NCBI GenBank assembly: GCA_041689775.1 | Contig: JBDNFP010000421.1 | Coordinates: 1 to 15,253 of the forward strand | Length of the DNA: 15,253 nucleotides | Direction: 5' to 3' | Origin: JBDNFP01 sp041689775 | Lineage (GTDB): Bacteria > Bacteroidota > Bacteroidia > Cytophagales > Spirosomataceae | Shown: piece by piece, positions 7,151 to 15,120 of the stretch | How the letters are laid out: each line of letters begins with the position of its first letter | How positions within the stretch are numbered: position 1 is the first letter of the stretch | The notes under the pieces: model-generated | Database searches by the model: none | The model's input: only the letters and a program-made list of their open reading frames with translations | What the model was told of the DNA's origin: nothing | Made by a program: the position numbers and the translations under genes

Positions 7151-8193
7151 TAAATTCCTAATGTACGAAGGATCTTATCAGCGTCAAATTCCTTTTCAAT
7201 GGAAGGAAAATATATTTCGTAAGCCTCCTTTTGTAGTTTAATAGCGTAGGTACGGTGAAAGAAATAGCGTCCGTATTTGATCACATAATTGAGGATAAAA
7301 AACCGATACGCCTCCTTCATAAACCGAACTTCGTTCTCCGTCAGCGGATAAATCTTGTGGTATTCTTTCAGAAAAATCATAAACCGATCTTCCATCAACG
7401 GGCCGATCACATAGCTAAATGTAGCGCGGTCACCAATGTTAGAAACTACCCGACTAAAAAAGTAAAAGTCCATAATGCGCGTCGAAACCCGAAACCAGTC
7501 ATAGTCCCAGCGGGAATATAGCTCGAAGTTCTCATTCATCGAAAAATTGCCAATATTCCAATCCACAAACACCGGCATCATGTCAAAATTAATAACCCCA
7601 AGTTTATTAGTGTTTTTAATAAAAGTAGCGCACTGCTCCTTCAAAAAGTCGATGTGCATCCGGTGCTCATATTCCCCCGTCTCAGTTTCAAGAATATCAA
7701 GCAGGCTCTGAATATCCGTCCGGAGTTTTTTGGAAGATTTTGGTAGAACGGTATTGGCGCGAAAACACGCTTTGTGCAATTTAGCCATCTGCACGGCTAG
7801 TCCCTTAATCTGATCTTCATCGAGCCTGCGCGGCAACTTTTCCTTCGTTCTAATCGGGTTATAAAACACAACCCAAGTATCAATCAACCCCTTTTGATAG
7901 CGGTAGGTGTATACCTGATTGTTCTTCATTAACGACTTAGCCAGTACATTCTCGAATGGAAAAAGCAGGTTAGAGGATAACGCCTGAATAATCCGGTGGT
8001 CTTCTTTAAAATGCTCGTATTTTCCAAAATACGATAGCTTGGCAATCACAACGTCGTCATTATCGAGGCGTATCCTAAAAACGTGATTGGTGGACACTTT
8101 GGCGCTAATATCTTCGATATTAACGATGGTTTTAGAGGAATCAAAACCTGCCCAGGCCTCTTCTATAATGGCTGGGTAATTTACTAACTTCAT
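7150..8193 (-). CDS. Divergent APH/choline-kinase-fold phosphotransferase
   Basis: A 347-residue protein with the bilobal aminoglycoside-phosphotransferase/choline-kinase fold. A small-lobe lysine is visible at Lys52 (VVIAKLSYFG), with Glu or Asp candidates following in HFKEDHRIIQ. The catalytic loop is PVFVDWNIGNFS: Asp211 and Asn216 keep the D-x4-N spacing of Brenner's motif, but the usual HGD is FVD. The metal-binding acid follows at WDYDWF (Asp230, Asp232). The rest is alpha-helical and aromatic-rich, as in homoserine, choline or ethanolamine kinase relatives. Likely role: ATP-dependent phosphorylation of the hydroxyl of a small molecule. Which one is unknown; antibiotic resistance is not suggested by the context. 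It starts 26 bp after the glutamine-synthetase-like gene and is followed 49 bp later by the HAD hydrolase, almost certainly in one transcript. Confidence 0.8.
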   Translation of the reverse strand: MKLVNYPAIIEEAWAGFDSSKTIVNIEDISAKVSTNHVFRIRLDNDDVVIAKLSYFGKYEHFKEDHRIIQALSSNLLFPFENVLAKSLMKNNQVYTYRYQKGLIDTWVVFYNPIRTKEKLPRRLDEDQIKGLAVQMAKLHKACFRANTVLPKSSKKLRTDIQSLLDILETETGEYEHRMHIDFLKEQCATFIKNTNKLGVINFDMMPVFVDWNIGNFSMNENFELYSRWDYDWFRVSTRIMDFYFFSRVVSNIGDRATFSYVIGPLMEDRFMIFLKEYHKIYPLTENEVRFMKEAYRFFILNYVIKYGRYFFHRTYAIKLQKEAYEIYFPSIEKEFDADKILRTLGI

Positions 8194-8219
8194 ACAATTC
8201 TATTTGGAATACGATATAC

Positions 8220-9578
8220 TCAAATAATCTCAAAGTACCTTTTCAACTCCCAATCACTTACCTGGCTCACGTACTGACGCCACTCCCACTCGCGGGTACT
8301 TACAAAATGATCCACAAACCCATCTCCAAAAAACTCAATGGCCAGGGGCGAATTTTTCATGGCCTGGGTTGCCTCCCATAAGTTAGGGGGTAATACGCCA
8401 AATTCCTTATTCTGATAGCCGTTGCCTTGGGTAGCCGGTATGGTCAGTTCCATCTGATGCTTAATACCGTACAACCCGGAAGCAAGCGCCGCCGCCATGG
8501 CCAAATACGGGTTAGAGTCAGCCCCGGATACCCGATGCTCCACGCGAGTATGACCAACGGAATCATTCAATACCCGGAGCGCGGTGGTCCTGTTTCCCAA
8601 CGCCCAAGTAACGGTAGTGGGCGCCCAAGCTCCTTCCACCAAGCGCTTGTAGCTATTGATGGTAGGCGCAAACATGGGCAAGATATGGGGAAGACAATGC
8701 AACTGACCCGCAATAAACTGTTTCATTAATGGACTCATTTTGTTCACCTCCGAAGAATCATGAAACAGGTTTTGGGTCCGGTCGGGACTCCATAAACTTT
8801 GGTGAATATGCCCACTACATCCGGGTAAGTCAGCGTTCCACTTGGCCATGAAAGTAGCCACCAATCCGTGGCGGTAGGCAATTTCCTTTACCCCCGTTTT
8901 CAGTAACGTAGCCTTATCTGCCGCCCGGAGTACTTCATCGTGGATAATGGCGGCCTCGTACACGCCCGGTCCGGTTTCGGTATGCAGACCCTCGATGGGT
9001 ACATCAAAGGCCGTTAATAAATCAAAAAGATCGTGGTAGAAATCACTCTCCATAGAAGTGCGAAGCAGTGAATAACCAAACATGCCGGGGGTCAAAGGCT
9101 CCAATTCACGGAATCCTTTCTCTTGCAAGCTACGGGGAGTTTCTCTGAAATTGAACCATTCGAATTCCTGAGCGTATTCGGCGTGGTAGCCCATTTCTAC
9201 GCACTGCTTCGTGATCCTTTTAAGTAAACTACGCGGACATGAGGGCAGGTCCTCCCCTTCTGGATTACTAAAATCAGCCAAAAAGAAAGGGATATTATCC
9301 TCCCAGGGTACGGTACGGAAGGTGGATAAATCAATGCGGGCAAATGCATCAGGATATCCCGAATGCCATCCCGTTAGTTTAACTTTATCGTAGGGTACGT
9401 CACTACTATCCCACCCAAATACTACGTCACAAAACCCGTATCCATCTTTGAGCCCATCGATGAACTTATTCCGATGAATGACCTTTCCGCGGAGTACCCC
9501 ATCGATATCGGCAAAGGCAAATTTTATTTTTTGACCATTATGCTTGTCTAGGTATTCTATAATATGTTGTACATCCAT
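8220..9578 (-). CDS. Glutamine-synthetase-like gamma-glutamyl ligase
   Basis: A 452-residue member of the glutamine synthetase superfamily, which activates the gamma-carboxyl of glutamate with ATP and joins it to ammonia or an amine. The N-terminal beta-grasp domain carries FAFADIDGVLRGKVI (20-34) and FGWDSSD (54-60). The catalytic domain shows the first metal/ATP glutamates in QEFEWF (137-142), ETGPGVYE (201-208), SGHIHQSL (255-262, the GxxHxHxSL block), NSYKRL (308-313), LGNRTTALRV (327-336) and RVEHRVSGADSNPYLAMAAAL (345 onward). All main catalytic blocks are present. The adenylylation loop of classical GSI is not recognisable, and overall it resembles PuuA/GlnA3-type enzymes that glutamylate amines rather than ammonia-assimilating GlnA. 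Its place directly before a small-molecule kinase supports a biosynthetic or catabolic role over nitrogen assimilation. The amine partner is unknown. Confidence 0.88.
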   Translation of the reverse strand: MDVQHIIEYLDKHNGQKIKFAFADIDGVLRGKVIHRNKFIDGLKDGYGFCDVVFGWDSSDVPYDKVKLTGWHSGYPDAFARIDLSTFRTVPWEDNIPFFLADFSNPEGEDLPSCPRSLLKRITKQCVEMGYHAEYAQEFEWFNFRETPRSLQEKGFRELEPLTPGMFGYSLLRTSMESDFYHDLFDLLTAFDVPIEGLHTETGPGVYEAAIIHDEVLRAADKATLLKTGVKEIAYRHGLVATFMAKWNADLPGCSGHIHQSLWSPDRTQNLFHDSSEVNKMSPLMKQFIAGQLHCLPHILPMFAPTINSYKRLVEGAWAPTTVTWALGNRTTALRVLNDSVGHTRVEHRVSGADSNPYLAMAAALASGLYGIKHQMELTIPATQGNGYQNKEFGVLPPNLWEATQAMKNSPLAIEFFGDGFVDHFVSTREWEWRQYVSQVSDWELKRYFEII

Positions 9579-9750
9579 TGGTAAAAGTCTTAATCAGCAA
9601 TAAGGGTAGTTCCCCCACGATTCTGAGTGGGTACGATCTTTCTCTTCTCATTCATAAAAATAAATAATTCTGACTACATTACTACTGAATCCGGTATAGT
9701 TATTCGGTAGCCTACCGGTATTGTTCACAATGTAATTTTTCCTATCGTAG
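9579..9750 (-). promoter_or_regulatory. Probable promoter/leader region of the GS-like operon
   Basis: 172 bp between the lipid-kinase stop and the GS-like start, long enough for a separate promoter. On the minus strand TACATTGT, near 9733-9726, is a near match to the Bacteroidota -7 box TAnnTTTG. Two small inverted repeats are visible: cggtag (9705-9710) / ctaccg (9712-9717), part of an imperfect palindrome, and cccac (9614-9618) / gtggg (9627-9631) in the presumed leader. None is a convincing terminator for the lipid kinase. Confidence 0.3.
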
Positions 9751-10632
9751 TTATTTTCTTAAAACAGCAATGGTGAGTACTCCAGGCAATACATGGGCAT
9801 TTACCTGATGAACAACGCCTTGAAACTCTCCATCGATCTGAAAAAGGACTTCCCCGACCAAACATTCTATATTTACCGAGGTAGTAGAAAGTACCCTAAC
9901 AATTTCAGGGTTAAAATCTGTATTACCTGTCAAAACCTTACCTAATTCTATCAGATCGAATCGAGTTGCAATAATGACTTCGAAGCGTCCATCAAACATA
10001 CTGCCGGTTGGGTTTACATTTACCCCGGTTCCGTACATGCTGGCATTCGCCAGAATAATCATGGTTGCTTCTGTTTCTATTACGGTTTCGTCGGTTTTAA
10101 TTCTGGCGGTAAAAGTATAATGCTCAGATAGCGTTTTGGCCACTTTCGCCAAGTATCCCCATTTGCCCCTAACCTGCCCTTCTTCATAGTTTTTAATGAG
10201 GCGAGCATTCAACCCCAGGTCACTCATGTGCAAACCCAAGTGATCATTAATCATGAGTGCATCCATACTTCGTATTTCTGCACCAAGGGCTACCTCCATT
10301 GCTTCGTCAATTTCAAACGGCAGACCAAGGCTAGTGGCCAATCCGTTGGCAGAACCCATGGGTAAAATACCCATTGAAGTTTTGAATGACCGGATCACAT
10401 TCGCCGTTTGGTTAATGGTGCCGTCACCACCCGCCACCAACACCCGATCGGGTTGGAAAGCTTCCATACGCTGCTCCACCGCTTCCCGGTCGCACGCTCC
10501 GGTGGTTTCATATATCTCGAATTCAAACCTTAATTCTTCCGAACGTCGGTGTAGTAATTCGATCAATTCGGTTTTATCCCTACTCCCTGAAACTGGGTTA
10601 ACAATCAATAAGACCTTTTTAGGAATTGGCAT
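9751..10632 (-). CDS. Diacylglycerol-kinase-like lipid kinase (DagK/YegS/LCB5 family)
   Basis: A 293-residue soluble lipid kinase. The N-terminal nucleotide-binding domain has NPVSG at 12-16, the diagnostic GGDGT at 68-72 and the motif PMGSANGLA at 91-99, equal to the P-x-G-T-x-N-D-x-A motif. The C-terminal beta-rich domain follows, with the FxIDGE-type segment near the end (VLFQIDGEFQGV). Family members phosphorylate diacylglycerol, sphingoid bases or related lipids with ATP at the inner face of the membrane. Length is normal. The start at 10632 lies 45 bp from the divergent App1-type phosphatase gene, whose reaction would be the reverse for phosphatidate. In a sphingolipid-making Bacteroidota, a long-chain-base kinase is an alternative to DAG kinase that sequence alone cannot exclude. 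A TACATTTG box lies 30 bp upstream. Confidence 0.9.
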   Translation of the reverse strand: MPIPKKVLLIVNPVSGSRDKTELIELLHRRSEELRFEFEIYETTGACDREAVEQRMEAFQPDRVLVAGGDGTINQTANVIRSFKTSMGILPMGSANGLATSLGLPFEIDEAMEVALGAEIRSMDALMINDHLGLHMSDLGLNARLIKNYEEGQVRGKWGYLAKVAKTLSEHYTFTARIKTDETVIETEATMIILANASMYGTGVNVNPTGSMFDGRFEVIIATRFDLIELGKVLTGNTDFNPEIVRVLSTTSVNIECLVGEVLFQIDGEFQGVVHQVNAHVLPGVLTIAVLRK

Positions 10633-10662
10633 ATCCTTTTCTTAGGTTAGTATAGGCCGAAA

Positions 10663-10670
10663 CAAATGTA
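10663..10670 (-). promoter_or_regulatory. -7 promoter box for the lipid-kinase gene
   Basis: On the minus strand this reads TACATTTG, a full match to the Bacteroidota -7 consensus TAnnTTTG. It would start transcription near 10656, about 25 bases before the lipid-kinase start at 10632. A -33 TTTG at the expected distance is not evident; that position would fall inside the divergent App1-type gene. The box lies in the 45-bp space shared by both genes. Confidence 0.45.
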
Positions 10671-10677
10671 GTTAATC

Positions 10678-11709
10678 ATGCAAACCTACGAACTAAAATT
10701 GTACCGAGGCTACGCAAACGATCGTAAACTAGTAGTTTCCGGGCATGCTTTTAAAAAATATCCCGCGTCAAAAAATCTTTACGATCGAAAAGGGTTTCGG
10801 TATGTGCACTCAGTTGTCCAGCTTTTCACGGTAAAAACCCTTCCCAACGTCCGGGTTATTTTTAAATTTGGAACGATTGAAGCCGAAACAAAAACCCTTG
10901 ACGATGGTTATTTTCGCTTTACTATTCCGCACTCTCTACAATTAGAGAGCGGATGGCACACCTATTCTATTACCCTTGATGATCAATTGGGCAACCGAAG
11001 ATACCAGAAAGTCCAGACCAGTGAGTTACTCTTACCCAACGAAGGTGGCTATATGATTATCTCCGACATTGATGACACCTTCCTGATTTCGTACAGTAGT
11101 ACCATACTAAAAAAGCTCTACGTATTACTCACCAAGAACGTAGAATCAAGGTCCCCTTTCAATGACGTCGTAAAGCACTATCAGCTACTAAGCTTGGCCG
11201 GAAAAACCGAATCCCAGAAAGATATCAATACCTTTTTTTACGTATCGAGCAGCGAATGGAATCTGTATGACTACATCATGCGATTTATCCACAACCACGA
11301 TCTTCCCAAAGCCGTCATTAAATTAAAGAAAATCAAAGAAAATCTGACTGATTTTTTCCGTGCCGGAACGGGTTCGCATCACCACAAAAAAACAAAAATA
11401 GAGCATCTCGTTACCTTTTATCCCCATCAGCAATTCATTCTGCTCGGCGACGATTCTCAGCAGGACCCTTACATCTACGAAGAAATATGCAAAACCTTCC
11501 CGACCAATATTAAGGCCGTTTATATTAGACAAACCGGCCGTAAATCAAAACCAAAGGTCACGAAGTTACTTTCTAATATTTCTTCTTTGAAAGTCAGTAA
11601 CTGCTATTTTAGCCATAGTAATGAAGCCATTCTGCATTCGGTCCGGGAAGGAATTATTACGCGGGAAGCCTTGGAGGCTTTCGAAAAAGAACATCCGGTT
11701 GTGATTTAG
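10678..11709 (+). CDS. App1-family phosphatidate phosphatase-like protein
   Basis: A 343-residue protein with the App1 catalytic domain (DUF2183), a HAD-type Mg-dependent phosphatase fold first known from yeast phosphatidate phosphatase App1. An N-terminal beta-rich domain (about 1-120) precedes motif I, SDIDDT, with Asp130, Asp132 and Thr134 as the DxDxT signature. VSSSEWN (189-195) gives the motif II serine, a lysine in the HHHKKTKIEHL region is the likely motif III residue, and GDDSQQDPYIYEEI (257-270) is motif IV. Every expected catalytic block is present. No signal peptide or membrane segment is visible. It is likely to dephosphorylate phosphatidate or a related lipid phosphate; bacterial members are little characterised, so substrate is inference. 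It is divergent from the lipid kinase and 87 bp upstream of the PLP enzyme on the same strand. Confidence 0.88.
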   Translation: MQTYELKLYRGYANDRKLVVSGHAFKKYPASKNLYDRKGFRYVHSVVQLFTVKTLPNVRVIFKFGTIEAETKTLDDGYFRFTIPHSLQLESGWHTYSITLDDQLGNRRYQKVQTSELLLPNEGGYMIISDIDDTFLISYSSTILKKLYVLLTKNVESRSPFNDVVKHYQLLSLAGKTESQKDINTFFYVSSSEWNLYDYIMRFIHNHDLPKAVIKLKKIKENLTDFFRAGTGSHHHKKTKIEHLVTFYPHQQFILLGDDSQQDPYIYEEICKTFPTNIKAVYIRQTGRKSKPKVTKLLSNISSLKVSNCYFSHSNEAILHSVREGIITREALEAFEKEHPVVI

Positions 11710-11796
11710 GAAAAATGATGTGGTCAACTTTCGATTTACTAATCCTATTTATCTATATTGTCCACCTTTATTACCTAGACCATACGACTACCCCAC

Positions 11797-12957
11797 ATGG
11801 ATATTTCCTACATTCTGAATGAACTCGGTGAGGACCGCGAGCAGTACTTTAATGCCGTGGCACCGCCCATTATCCAGACTAGTAACTTTGCTTTAAGCTC
11901 TTTCGCCGAACTCCGGACTGCCTTCGCCGACGAAAGGTCAACCTACATGTATACCCGGGGCATTAACCCCACCGTGGATATTCTCCGAAAAAAACTAGCC
12001 GCCCTGGATGGTGCGGAAGATGCGCTGATACTTAACAGCGGTGCATCCGCTATTTTCTGTGCGGTAATGGCCTTGGTGAAGTCCGGTGACCATATTATCT
12101 CCGTGCAAAAACCTTACACCTGGGCCTGGAAACTATTTGACAATATTCTACCACGCTTTGGGGTAACTACTTCCTACGTGGAAGGTACCCTCGTGGAGAA
12201 TTTTGAAAAAGCTATCACCCCACAAACCCGAATCATCTACCTGGAATCCCCCAATACGTTGACGTTTGAATTACAGGATCTGGAAGCTATTGCTACGTTA
12301 GCGAAGAAGTACAGCCTTGTTACCATCATTGATAACAGCTACTGTACAGCGCTTTACCAGAAACCACACGCCTTGGGTATTGACCTGAGTTTGCAATCGG
12401 CCACCAAATACATTGGCGGACACAGTGATACAGTAGCCGGGGTACTCACGGGATCTGACAAACTGATTAAACAAATATTTGACGAACAAGCCCTTAACAC
12501 CGGCACACTCATCTCTCCCTTTAATGCTTGGCTACTTTTAAGGGGGTTACGCACCTTACCTATGCGGCTGGAACGGATTACCCGTACCACGCACGAAGTT
12601 TTAAAGTACCTCAAACAGCACCCGAAAATTGAACGGGTAATTTTTCCTTTTGACGAAAACTTTCCGCAATTAGAACTCGCTCACAAACAAATGACCGGCG
12701 CGTGCGGTCTGTTTACCATCGTTCTAAAAACCGACAGTCACGCCAAGATTGAGGAATTCACTTTCAAATTAAAGCATTTCTTGATGGCCGTATCGTGGGG
12801 AGGACACGAATCACTGATTCTGCCCCAAGCGGGCGGGCTGGCCCCCGAAGACTTTGACCCAACCATTGAGCGCCACCGCATGGCCCGGGTGTACCTCGGC
12901 TTTGAGGACGCCTACTATCTCATTGAGGACTTCGAGCAGGCCTTAAAGATTTTATAA
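11797..12957 (+). CDS. Cys/Met-metabolism PLP-dependent enzyme (trans-sulfuration family)
   Basis: A 386-residue fold-type I PLP enzyme of the cystathionine gamma-synthase/beta-lyase family. Visible are YMYTRGINPTVD (50-61, the YxR phosphate/active-site block of the neighbouring subunit), NSGASAIF (80-87), LESPNT (149-154), the PLP-ring aspartate Asp179 in IIDNSY, the Schiff-base Lys204 in SATKYIGGHSD, and SWGGHESL near residue 330. Length is normal. Members catalyse beta- or gamma-elimination or replacement on cysteine, homoserine-ester or methionine-type substrates; which one is not clear. No methionine-biosynthesis partner (metA, metX) is nearby, so a role with the adjacent phosphatase and ligase genes is possible. 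The stop overlaps the A-run of a terminator for the convergent receptor remnant. Confidence 0.9.
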   Translation: MDISYILNELGEDREQYFNAVAPPIIQTSNFALSSFAELRTAFADERSTYMYTRGINPTVDILRKKLAALDGAEDALILNSGASAIFCAVMALVKSGDHIISVQKPYTWAWKLFDNILPRFGVTTSYVEGTLVENFEKAITPQTRIIYLESPNTLTFELQDLEAIATLAKKYSLVTIIDNSYCTALYQKPHALGIDLSLQSATKYIGGHSDTVAGVLTGSDKLIKQIFDEQALNTGTLISPFNAWLLLRGLRTLPMRLERITRTTHEVLKYLKQHPKIERVIFPFDENFPQLELAHKQMTGACGLFTIVLKTDSHAKIEEFTFKLKHFLMAVSWGGHESLILPQAGGLAPEDFDPTIERHRMARVYLGFEDAYYLIEDFEQALKIL

Positions 12958-13011
12958 AAAAGTCAGGCCATTCCTAATCCCCTCGTAAAAGGAAGATCGT
13001 GAATGGCCTGA
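12956..13011 (-). terminator. Intrinsic terminator of the receptor remnant
   Basis: A perfect 11-bp GC-containing inverted repeat, tcaggccattc (12963-12973) / gaatggcctga (13001-13011), encloses a 27-nt loop. Read on the minus strand the stem is followed by CTTTTTT, the layout of a rho-independent terminator 15 bases after the receptor stop codon (13026). On the plus strand no T tract follows, so it would serve the PLP gene poorly. Confidence 0.7.
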
Positions 13012-13025
13012 TGACTTACCCAAAT

Positions 13026-15120
13026 TCAAAAATCTTCTCCCTCCTTTTTTGCCTTGGCCAACTTCGCTTGATTGATGCGGTAGTTTAAGGTCAGATTAAT
13101 CTGCCGGAAGCGTTGCGAGGAGGTACTGGCAGTATAAAATATTGGACCTTCGGTAATACTTCTAAAACGCCGGGAATTGAAAATATGCAGCACGCTGAGG
13201 TTTAAAGTACCCTGCCCCAAAACATCCTTACCTATGACAAAGTCCATGTAAAATAATAATTTACGACTACCCTGCACCGTTTTTTGTATAGCTTCGTGAT
13301 TGGCTCTCAACTGAGTGTCAATTCCTTTGGGGAGGTTGAACCGAGAGGTTTGGCGCGCAAACCAACTGTATGTTTCGGTTTTGTAGCTATCCAGAGTATT
13401 ACTTCCGTCGATATTTGCGTGAAAGAAGTTAAAATTAAAGTCATTTTTTTCACTTTAACGGATTGTACGAACTCATAAACTCAATACCGTAGTCGTACTC
13501 TGACAGCAGATTCTCGGACCGTGATACTGCGAATCTATTAAGTCCAACTTGCCTGATTTGTTCGATCTTACCGTCGGTCATGCGGCAATAAATTGACAAA
13601 GTAAACGAACCCTGATCAAAGTATTTGATGTGGCCGATTTCAAATACGTCGCTGAACTCGGGGTTAAGGTTAGGGTTCACTCGAAAAATTGCGACTATCC
13701 GAGAACGTCATGAACGGGTTCAAATCGTTATACACCGGACGGCGCACCCGTCGGCTACAACTCAATTGTATGGCATTTTCTTTCCGCAAGTTGTAGGTAA
13801 AGTGGGCGCTTGGAAACAAATTGGTATAGCGCCGGGAATTTACCTCGTTGGTTTCCGAAAAGGTAGTTTTCACATCGGTTATCTCGGCTTCTACGCCTAC
13901 TTAGTAAGACAACTGATTCATTTTATTGCCTACTATGCCATAGACCGCATGGATATTTTCGTTGTAGATGAAATAATTTTTGAGGTTCGGCAGAGCTACC
14001 CATGCGCCCTGTTCGTTTCTTTCATTCACCACAAAATCATTGACCATATCCCGAAAACTAGTCCTGAGTCCGGTTTCTAATTGTCTTTCTTTTTCCAATG
14101 GTTTGGTATAATCTACCTGAAACAATAGCTGTTTTTTAAACTCATCATTGAGCGACCGCTGCAACAAATTCCCGGCTACTTCCGCTGTTCCATTGGGCAA
14201 TTGAGAACGTTGCGTAAATAACTGATTTGAGCTCTCCTAGTTGTCCAGAAACCCTACTTCGGTGGTTACTCGTGACCTTTTTGTTCAAAAAGTTTCTTGT
14301 GGCTAATTACGTACTCTGAGTTTGGCTCAATCTCATCTTCGTTTTGTTGACGGAAAGTAGTTCTTCGATGATTATTCGTGGACGCTACGTAGCCCCACAG
14401 TGCGTGATATCCATAACCCGGTTGGCGTCACTCCGCCGGAAAAGATAGGAGGCGGTAAGAATACTCTTTTCTGTAAAGAAGTAATCAAGGCCACCTCGAA
14501 TATTCTGATTAAAGCCCTGTATTTTTCGCTCGTTATTTTGTCAGAGAATAAAGGTGGTATCACCGGCGTACACCTCCTGATACATGGAACTCCTACCCGG
14601 CGTGATTCTGTAAGCGATACCGTAGTTGATGAAGAAGTTCATCTTCTGGTGGCGGCAGTTCAGGTTGGCGGCTCCACCGTAGTTGGTAGGTTGCCCCGTA
14701 ATACCTCAAAATAACCATTAAAGCCTTCTTTCCGCTCTTTTTTCAGGATAATATTGATGATACCCGCCATACCTTCCACTTCGTAGCGGGCCAAGGGGTT
14801 GGTAATAATTTCAGCGCGCTCGATCAAACTGCCCTGTAATTATTGCAGGCCGCTCTCGCCTTTGAAACTTACCAGTCCCGAAGGTTTACCATCCATCAGA
14901 ATACGGACATTCCCACTACCCCTAAGCTTTACGTTTCCTTCGGGATCCACGGAAACCGAAGGAATATTGCTCAAAATCTCGGTGGCGTTTCCTCCCGCAT
15001 TGGCCAGGTCTTTCCCGACGTTGAATATGCGTTTGTCAAGTGATAGCTCCACGGAGCTTTTTTCGGCCTGTACTACAACTTCATCGAGGGTATTACTCGA
15101 AACTCCTAACTGATAATAGT
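13026..15120 (-). pseudogene. Decayed TonB-dependent outer-membrane receptor
   Basis: The remnant of a TonB-dependent receptor of the Bacteroidota type with an outer-membrane beta-barrel C-domain. From the upstream side it reads NTLDEVVVQAEKSSVELSLD, then GGNATEILSNIPSVSVD, LRGSGNVRILMDGKPSGLV (plug), IERAEIITNPLARYE and MAGIINIILKKERK, then barrel sequence (GGLDYFFTEKSILTASYLFR; GNLLQRSLNDEFKKQLLF; RRYTNLFPSAHFTYNLRKE; NPNLNPEFSDVFEIGHIKY) and ends RQINLTLNYRINQAKLAKAK, EGEDF, TAG at 13026. In-frame stops lie at 14840-14842, 14541-14543, 14237-14239, 13901-13903 and 13450-13452. Frame changes occur near 14697, 14392, 14268, 13687 and 13445. Most stops fit a Gln, Arg or Trp codon changed by one C-to-T or G-to-A step. 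The N-terminal signal peptide and carboxypeptidase-D-like domain are absent. It would once have moved a TonB-driven substrate through the outer membrane; none is inferable. Confidence 0.93.

Noticed and set aside
7150..8193. Aminoglycoside resistance determinant
   Set aside because: The fold is APH-like, but the catalytic loop is divergent and the gene sits in a metabolic operon, which favours a metabolite kinase.
8220..9578. Main ammonia-assimilating glutamine synthetase (glnA)
   Set aside because: The adenylylation loop is not recognisable, sequence blocks resemble amine-glutamylating relatives, and no nitrogen-regulation gene is adjacent.
9704..9720. Palindromic stretch around cggtagcctaccggta as terminator of the lipid kinase
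   Set aside because: The loop is too small for the full stem and no T tract follows on the minus strand.
13625..14080. A 151-codon plus-strand open frame inside the receptor remnant
   Set aside because: It is antisense to recognisable receptor barrel sequence, and its translation shows no family or domain pattern.
14372..14563. A minus-strand open frame that looks like a separate small gene in the receptor region
   Set aside because: The neighbouring frame over the same bases carries clear barrel sequence (GGLDYFFTEKSILTAS), so this is a shadow exposed by frameshifts.
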